The notes under the pieces are model-generated. The model saw only the letters and a list, made by a program, of their open reading frames with translations, ran no database searches and had not been told where the DNA came from. Source: Pseudomonadota bacterium (lineage in GTDB: Bacteria > Pseudomonadota > Alphaproteobacteria > Ferrovibrionales > Ferrovibrionaceae). Taken from it: DNA of 19,956 nucleotides. Shown here in pieces: positions 16,969-19,956 of the stretch (its first letter is position 1; the number at the start of each line of letters is the position of its first letter). The stretch is from positions 1-19,956 of the forward strand of contig JAEYSS010000096.1 of assembly GCA_023434425.1 (NCBI GenBank), written 5' to 3'. A program made the translations under genes and the position numbers.

Positions 16969-16974
16969 TTTTTT
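16949..16974 (+). terminator. Probable Rho-independent terminator of the Bcr/CflA gene
   Basis: CCGC (16954-16957) pairs with GCGG (16965-16968); outside a T-T mismatch AAAA (16949-16952) pairs with TTTT, and the right arm runs into six T bases. It lies about 75 bases after the stop. The GC part of the stem is short, so strength is uncertain. Confidence 0.5.
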
Positions 16975-17082
16975 ACACATTCGCCGATGGGCAAAACCCG
17001 GAGGCGGTGCTATGGAGGATTCGGGAACCAAGTCCCGATTCGTTTAAAAACCAACATCTGATGCACTCTGAGGAGAGAGACC

Positions 17083-17388
17083 ATGGCTAAAGCAGCCGCC
17101 GCCGCTAAGACGGTTACCGTGACAGCGAAGCAGATCGCCCAGGCGCTGGCCGAGAAGCATGAGCTGCAGAAGAAGTCCACTGTTGCCCTGTTCGACGATT
17201 TCTTCGCCGCGATCACCAAGTCGCTGAAGAAGGGCGAGCGCGTCCGCATGGGCGATATCGGCATCCTGCAAGTCCGCAAGCGCGCTGCCCGCATGGGCCG
17301 CAACCCGCAGACCGGCGAGCCGATCAAGATCAAGGCTTCGAAGAAGGTTGCCTTCCGCGCCTCCAAGGTGCTGAAGGAAGCGATCTGA
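17083..17388 (+). CDS. HU-family DNA-binding protein
   Basis: 101 residues, about ten longer than E. coli HU. An Ala/Lys-rich N-terminal extension (MAKAAAAAKTVTVT) precedes the helical dimerisation half (KQIAQALAEKHELQKKSTVALFDDF). The DNA-binding arm carries RNPQTGEPIKI (73-83), the family signature with the proline that intercalates into DNA, and the end ASKKVAFRASKVLKEAI is typical. It works as a dimer in the nucleoid. GAGGAGAG lies 5-6 bases before the ATG, a very strong ribosome binding site, and a strong terminator follows, consistent with a highly expressed single gene. Its 205-bp upstream gap includes the transporter terminator and a TCGGGA/TCCCGA hairpin near 17021-17040, possibly in the leader. 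Confidence 0.96.
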   Translation: MAKAAAAAKTVTVTAKQIAQALAEKHELQKKSTVALFDDFFAAITKSLKKGERVRMGDIGILQVRKRAARMGRNPQTGEPIKIKASKKVAFRASKVLKEAI

Positions 17389-17415
17389 TCTCTCCCGCAA
17401 GGGTGAAAGATCGAA

Positions 17416-17444
17416 GGGCCTGCCTCGCGGCGGGCCCTTTTTTT
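17416..17444 (+). terminator. Strong Rho-independent terminator of the HU gene
   Basis: GGGCCTGCC (17416-17424) pairs with GGCGGGCCC (17429-17437) with one T-G wobble and a four-base loop, followed by seven T bases. It is 28 bases after the HU stop. Confidence 0.93.
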
Positions 17445-17580
17445 GTCTGAGGGGCCCTGCCGGACGCGTAACCGAACCGTCACGCAGGTCATGGAAAATT
17501 CACGGGACACTGCCTCGTGGGCGATTCATCTTCCCGGCCAACGATTTGCTTTTTCACGCGATTCGTCGAGCAGGTGAGCG

Positions 17581-18435
17581 ATGAACATGGCCCTAATGCC
17601 GGCCCGCTACCGCACCATCTGGATTTCCGACATCCATCTCGGAACCCGTGGCTGCAAGGCCGATCTGCTGCTCGAATTCCTGAAATACACCGAGTCCGAT
17701 ACGCTGTATCTGGTCGGCGACATCGTCGATGGCTGGCGGCTCAAGCGCTCCTGGTACTGGAACCAGAGCCACAACGATGTGGTGCAGAAGCTGCTGCGCA
17801 AGGCGCGCAAGGGCACGGATGTGATCTATGTGCCGGGCAACCACGACGAGGCACTGCGCGACTTCATCGAGGGTGCCGGCCTGGCTTTCGGCGGCATCAC
17901 TGTGCAGATGGAGGCGATCCACGACACCCCTGACGGCCGGCGTTTTCTCGTCACCCATGGCGATCACTTCGACGGCATCGTCAGCTGCGCGAAATGGCTC
18001 GCCCTTCTGGGCGATGCCGCCTATGGCTTCGCGCTCGGCCTGAATACCTGGTTCAACCACCTGCGCCGCCGCATGGGGCTGCCCTACTGGTCGCTGTCGG
18101 CCTACCTGAAACACAAGGTCAAGAACGCCGTGGCCTTCATTTCGGAATACGAACAGGCAATTGCGGAGGAAGCACGCCGCCGGCATGTCGACGGCGTGGT
18201 CTGCGGCCATATCCATCATGCCGAGATCCGCGACATCGACGGCATTCTCTACTGCAACGACGGCGACTGGGTGGAAAGCTGCACGGCGCTGGTCGAGCAT
18301 TTCGACGGCCGGCTCGAAATTCTGCACTGGGCGGCGCTGCGGGAAAACCTCGGCCGCTTCCTGCCCGCCGGAGAGTCTGAGGCCGACTATTTTCCGGCTG
18401 CCGCGCCGCAGCCGGCTCCGGTGTCTGCTGAATAG
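17581..18435 (+). CDS. LpxH-like calcineurin-type metallophosphoesterase (UDP-2,3-diacylglucosamine diphosphatase family)
   Basis: 284 residues. All metal-binding motifs are present: ISDIHLG with Asp-17 and His-19, GDIVDGW with Asp-47, GNHDE with Asn-87 and His-88, HGDHFD (126-131) and GHIHH (209-213). This order and the motif LVGDIVDGWRLKRSWYW define the LpxH-like group of about 280 residues common in alphaproteobacteria. LpxH splits UDP-diacylglucosamine to lipid X and UMP in lipid A synthesis at the inner membrane; for this longer group that activity is assumed from homology, since many alphaproteobacteria use LpxI instead. The start ATG 17581 has AGGTGAG very close; ATG 17587 gives better spacing. 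It stands alone, after the HU terminator and before the repeat region. Confidence 0.88.
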   Translation: MNMALMPARYRTIWISDIHLGTRGCKADLLLEFLKYTESDTLYLVGDIVDGWRLKRSWYWNQSHNDVVQKLLRKARKGTDVIYVPGNHDEALRDFIEGAGLAFGGITVQMEAIHDTPDGRRFLVTHGDHFDGIVSCAKWLALLGDAAYGFALGLNTWFNHLRRRMGLPYWSLSAYLKHKVKNAVAFISEYEQAIAEEARRRHVDGVVCGHIHHAEIRDIDGILYCNDGDWVESCTALVEHFDGRLEILHWAALRENLGRFLPAGESEADYFPAAAPQPAPVSAE

Positions 18436-18480
18436 CGCGCCCGCTCGCGCGACGGCGTCGGGAGCGGCGCCCGCGCCAGC

Positions 18481-18592
18481 CAGTTACAGCCTGTTTGGGA
18501 GCCTGTTACGTCCCGTTCGAGGCCTGTTTCATCCCGTTCAATCCTGTTCCGTCCGGTTTCGTCCCGGTCCGTCCCGTTATATCCCGTGTAAG
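18481..18592 (+). repeat. Eleven-unit degenerate direct-repeat array, period about 10 bp
   Basis: Units share the loose consensus CCYGTTNCGT. The GTT (or equivalent) core falls at 18483, 18493, 18505, 18515, 18526, 18536, 18546, 18556, 18566, 18576 and 18586, giving intervals of 10, 12, 10, 11, 10, 10, 10, 10, 10 and 10 bases. The period is close to one DNA helix turn, so all units would face one side of the duplex. Units alternate to some extent between CCT-GTT and CCC-GTT. There is no codon-length (multiple of 3) period and no CRISPR-like spacer structure. Confidence 0.85.
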
Positions 18593-18593
18593 T

Positions 18594-18614
18594 CCTTGGC
18601 ACTCCGTGCCAAGG
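18594..18614. repeat. Perfect 9-bp inverted repeat at the end of the repeat array
   Basis: CCTTGGCAC (18594-18602) and GTGCCAAGG (18606-18614) are exact complements around TCC. It starts one or two bases after the last array unit. It may be a recombinase or regulator core site, or a hairpin; the following CATTGATTTT is only weakly terminator-like. Confidence 0.85.
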
Positions 18615-18704
18615 CATTGATTTTCTGATCCACGATGTCCAACAGCGGCGGTGTTTCTGGCTCGGGGGCTCATTCAAAGCATAGCGCAATTATGCGAACA
18701 GATG

Positions 18705-18734
18705 TTCCCATAAATGGGAATAATAGCATATAAT
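18705..18734 (+). promoter_or_regulatory. Putative promoter with operator-like palindrome over the -35 position
   Basis: TATAAT at 18729-18734 is a perfect sigma-70 type -10 box. With an 18-bp spacer the -35 position is TTCCCA (18705-18710, 4 of 6 matches to TTGACA), which is part of the perfect palindrome TTCCCATAAATGGGAA (18705-18720, 7-bp arms). A repressor bound there would block RNA polymerase. Xre/HipB-type autoregulated operons often have this layout, but no such gene follows. The promoter could instead drive the cytoplasmic FKBP gene with a leader of about 170 bases. Confidence 0.55.
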
Positions 18735-18752
18735 GATCTCAAAGCCAGCAGA

Positions 18753-18869
18753 ATGTCCGGTCGGCGGGCGCGGCGCCTGCGTCATGGCGGAGCGTATTGG
18801 TCAGCGCAGCAGGCTGAGCATGAAAAATGCGTCGAAACGCAGCGATCTCACCCTCGCATAACCCCTTAA
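18753..18869 (+). other. 38-codon open frame downstream of the putative promoter, coding status doubtful
   Basis: It starts with ATG about 12 bases after the expected transcription start and reads MSGRRARRLRHGGAYWSAQQ, then a polar tail, ending at TAA 18867-18869. No good ribosome binding site is present. The Arg-rich start followed by a YW.A...AEHE pattern faintly resembles the N-terminus of transposase-accessory proteins, but this is too short to claim. It could be a remnant, a leader peptide or noise. Confidence 0.2.
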
Positions 18870-18910
18870 CAAAGCTGGGCAGGAAGGAATTTGCTTGTTA
18901 TTCTCGGAGC

Positions 18911-19324
18911 ATGGGAGTGCTTGATTCTCTACTGGGGGCGATCGGCCTCGGCGGTAAACAGGAAGCCGTCAATATGCGCCAGACCGCATCGGGGATGCGT
19001 GTCGGGGATATTGTCGTGGGCTCGGGCGCCAAGGCCGAGAACGGGAAGATGGTGTCCGTCCATTACGCCGGGTGGATTTGGGAAAACAACAAGCCCGGCC
19101 GCATGTTCGATAGTTCCTACAAGCGCGGGCAGCCTTTTGAATTCGCCCTGGGCCAGGGCAAGGTCATCAAGGGCTGGGACGAGGGCGTTCTCTACATGAA
19201 GGTCGGCGGCAAGCGCGCCTTGCTGATCCCGTCTTACCTGGCCTATGGCGCGCGCGGCAACGGCCGCATCATCCCGCCCAACGCCACGCTGTTCTTCGAA
19301 ATCGAACTGGTCAACGTCCGCTGA
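18911..19324 (+). CDS. FKBP-type peptidyl-prolyl cis-trans isomerase, cytoplasmic
   Basis: 137 residues from ATG 18911. An N-terminal segment of about 25 residues (MGVLDSLLGAIGLGGKQEAV) is not a signal peptide. The FKBP fold follows: VSVHYAGWIWENNKPGRMFDSS (49-69), GQPFEFALGQGKVIKGWDEG (73-92), MKVGGKRALLIPSYLAYG (96-113) and IIPPNATLFFEIELVNV (120-136). The active-site residues Tyr, Phe-Asp, Val-Ile, Trp and Tyr of FKBP12 are recognisable. It speeds proline isomerisation in protein folding. The frame is open upstream to ATG 18827, which would add 28 unremarkable residues; GGAG lies too close to ATG 18911 for a normal site, so the start is uncertain. The second FKBP gene lies 127 bases downstream on the same strand. 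Confidence 0.9.
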   Translation: MGVLDSLLGAIGLGGKQEAVNMRQTASGMRVGDIVVGSGAKAENGKMVSVHYAGWIWENNKPGRMFDSSYKRGQPFEFALGQGKVIKGWDEGVLYMKVGGKRALLIPSYLAYGARGNGRIIPPNATLFFEIELVNVR

Positions 19325-19451
19325 CGGATGATTCGTAGCCGGTTTGACCGGCTCGACGGCACAGCGCCACGCTGCTGCCTCAATGCAACAACATCGTGCC
19401 ACCGCCACTATCAACGCAGACCCATCATCTTCCTCACAGGAGCCGTTCTCG

Positions 19452-19883
19452 ATGCTGTTGCCCCGCCGTGCTTTTGCCAGCCTCGCCGCTGTTGCCGCCC
19501 TTCTGATCGCGCTCCCTGCTGCAGCGCAGGAAAAGACCACCGCTTCGGGTCTGCGCTATACCGATACCAAGGTCGGAAACGGCGCGACCGCGCAGCCGGG
19601 CCAGACCGCCGTGGTGCATTACACCGGCTGGCTTTACATCGCCGGCGAGAAGGGCCGCCAGTTCGACTCCTCGCGCACGCGCGGCCAGCCGTTTTCCTTC
19701 CCGCTGGGTGGCGGTCGCGTGATCAAGGGCTGGGATGAAGGCGTGGCCGGCATGAAGGTGGGCGGCCAGCGCACCCTGATCATTCCGCCGCAGCTCGGTT
19801 ACGGCAGCCAGGGTGCCGGCGGCGGCGTGATTCCGCCGAATGCCACGCTGATCTTCGACGTCGAACTGCTCGACGTGAAATAA
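19452..19883 (+). CDS. FKBP-type peptidyl-prolyl cis-trans isomerase, exported
   Basis: 143 residues from ATG 19452, with AGGAG 9 bases upstream. MLLPRRAFASLAAVAALLIA followed by LPAAAQ is a signal peptide with likely cleavage after Ala-25 (AAA-Q), so the mature protein should be periplasmic. The FKBP domain has VVHYTGWL (54-61), FDSSRTRGQPFSFPLGGGRV (71-90), IKGWDEGVAGMKVGGQRTLI (91-110), IPPQLGYG and VIPPNATLIFDVELLDV (126-142), with all core active-site residues. It should assist folding of periplasmic or outer-membrane proteins. It shares the domain layout with the FKBP gene upstream and the two probably arose by duplication or recruitment, but they differ in cell compartment. A strong terminator follows the stop. 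Confidence 0.95.
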   Translation: MLLPRRAFASLAAVAALLIALPAAAQEKTTASGLRYTDTKVGNGATAQPGQTAVVHYTGWLYIAGEKGRQFDSSRTRGQPFSFPLGGGRVIKGWDEGVAGMKVGGQRTLIIPPQLGYGSQGAGGGVIPPNATLIFDVELLDVK

Positions 19884-19887
19884 ACAC

Positions 19888-19902
19888 TTCGCAAATTGCG
19901 AA
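19888..19902. repeat. 7-bp dyad just after the exported FKBP gene
   Basis: TTCGCAA and TTGCGAA are exact inverted arms around a single A. In RNA it would make a 5-bp stem with AAATT loop, directly followed by ATAAAAAAA and the main terminator, so it may be a first, weaker hairpin of a double terminator. Confidence 0.5.
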
Positions 19903-19911
19903 ATAAAAAAA

Positions 19912-19941
19912 CGGCCGGGTTTCCCCGGCCGATTTGATTTT
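19912..19941 (+). terminator. Rho-independent terminator of the FKBP gene, possibly bidirectional
   Basis: CGGCCGGG (19912-19919) pairs perfectly with CCCGGCCG (19924-19931) around a TTTC loop, followed by ATTTGATTTT. A run of A bases (19905-19911) precedes the stem, so it would also work for a converging transcript on the other strand. Confidence 0.88.
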
Positions 19942-19956
19942 ATGCGGTTGCAGTGT

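Larger units (their letters stand above)
18436..18910. other. 475-bp non-coding region: repeat array, palindromes, AT-rich island
   Basis: No convincing gene fills this gap. From left to right it holds a GC-rich stretch with a possible GCGCG/CGCGC stem just after the phosphoesterase stop, the 10-bp-period array (18481-18592), a perfect 9-bp inverted repeat (18594-18614), a 5-bp GCATA/TATGC dyad (18679-18695), an AT-rich island with promoter and operator-like palindrome (18705-18734), and a 38-codon open frame (18753-18869). The AT content of about 18670-18745 contrasts sharply with the rest of the window. Confidence 0.75.

Noticed and set aside
18481..18592. CRISPR array
   Set aside because: Units are about 10 bp, degenerate and directly adjacent, without 30-40 bp spacers or cas genes.
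18387..18689. Reverse-strand open frame reading through the repeat array with RDETG-like peptide repeats
   Set aside because: The 10-bp period is not a multiple of three, so the peptide repeat is a by-product of the DNA array; no ribosome binding site or known domain.

Overview
The window is GC-rich, densely coded DNA from a Gram-negative bacterium. The HU-family protein, the Bcr/CflA transporter, the FKBP pair and the codon use fit an alphaproteobacterium, perhaps of the Rhodospirillales type; that placement is inference from protein flavour only. No rRNA, tRNA, CRISPR array or intact insertion sequence was seen.

Positions 1-15532 are a Wzy-dependent exopolysaccharide/capsule locus. The forward block (1-8440) runs: end of a Wzc-type tyrosine autokinase, a large protein of two fused glycosyltransferases, a WcaJ-type priming sugar-phosphate transferase, a GT4 glycosyltransferase, a Wzy-like polymerase, and an exported (probably Tat) beta-helix protein of pectate-lyase type. 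It meets head-on, with a 20-bp gap, a reverse block (13278 down to 8461): GT4 glycosyltransferase, gmd, fcl and a Wzx-like flippase, the last three tightly packed. Gmd and Fcl make GDP-L-fucose, so the polymer or a decoration on it probably contains L-fucose. A further ExoL-like glycosyltransferase is divergent (13543-14739), and an FkbM methyltransferase (14756-15532, reverse) closes the locus. Together: priming on undecaprenyl phosphate, several sugar transfers, possible O-methylation, flipping by Wzx, polymerisation by Wzy, export controlled by the kinase, and trimming by the beta-helix protein.

Positions 15675-19883 are housekeeping-like: a Bcr/CflA drug efflux transporter, an HU-type nucleoid protein with strong ribosome binding site and terminator, an LpxH-like metallophosphoesterase, and two FKBP peptidyl-prolyl isomerases, one cytoplasmic and one with a signal peptide, ending at a strong terminator.

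The least explained stretch is 18436-18910. It holds an eleven-unit degenerate direct-repeat array with a period close to 10 bp, directly followed by a perfect 9-bp inverted repeat, then an AT-rich island with a consensus -10 box and an operator-like palindrome over the -35 position. No integrase, toxin-antitoxin or other gene there explains it. It may be the scar of an integrated element or a multi-site protein-binding region.
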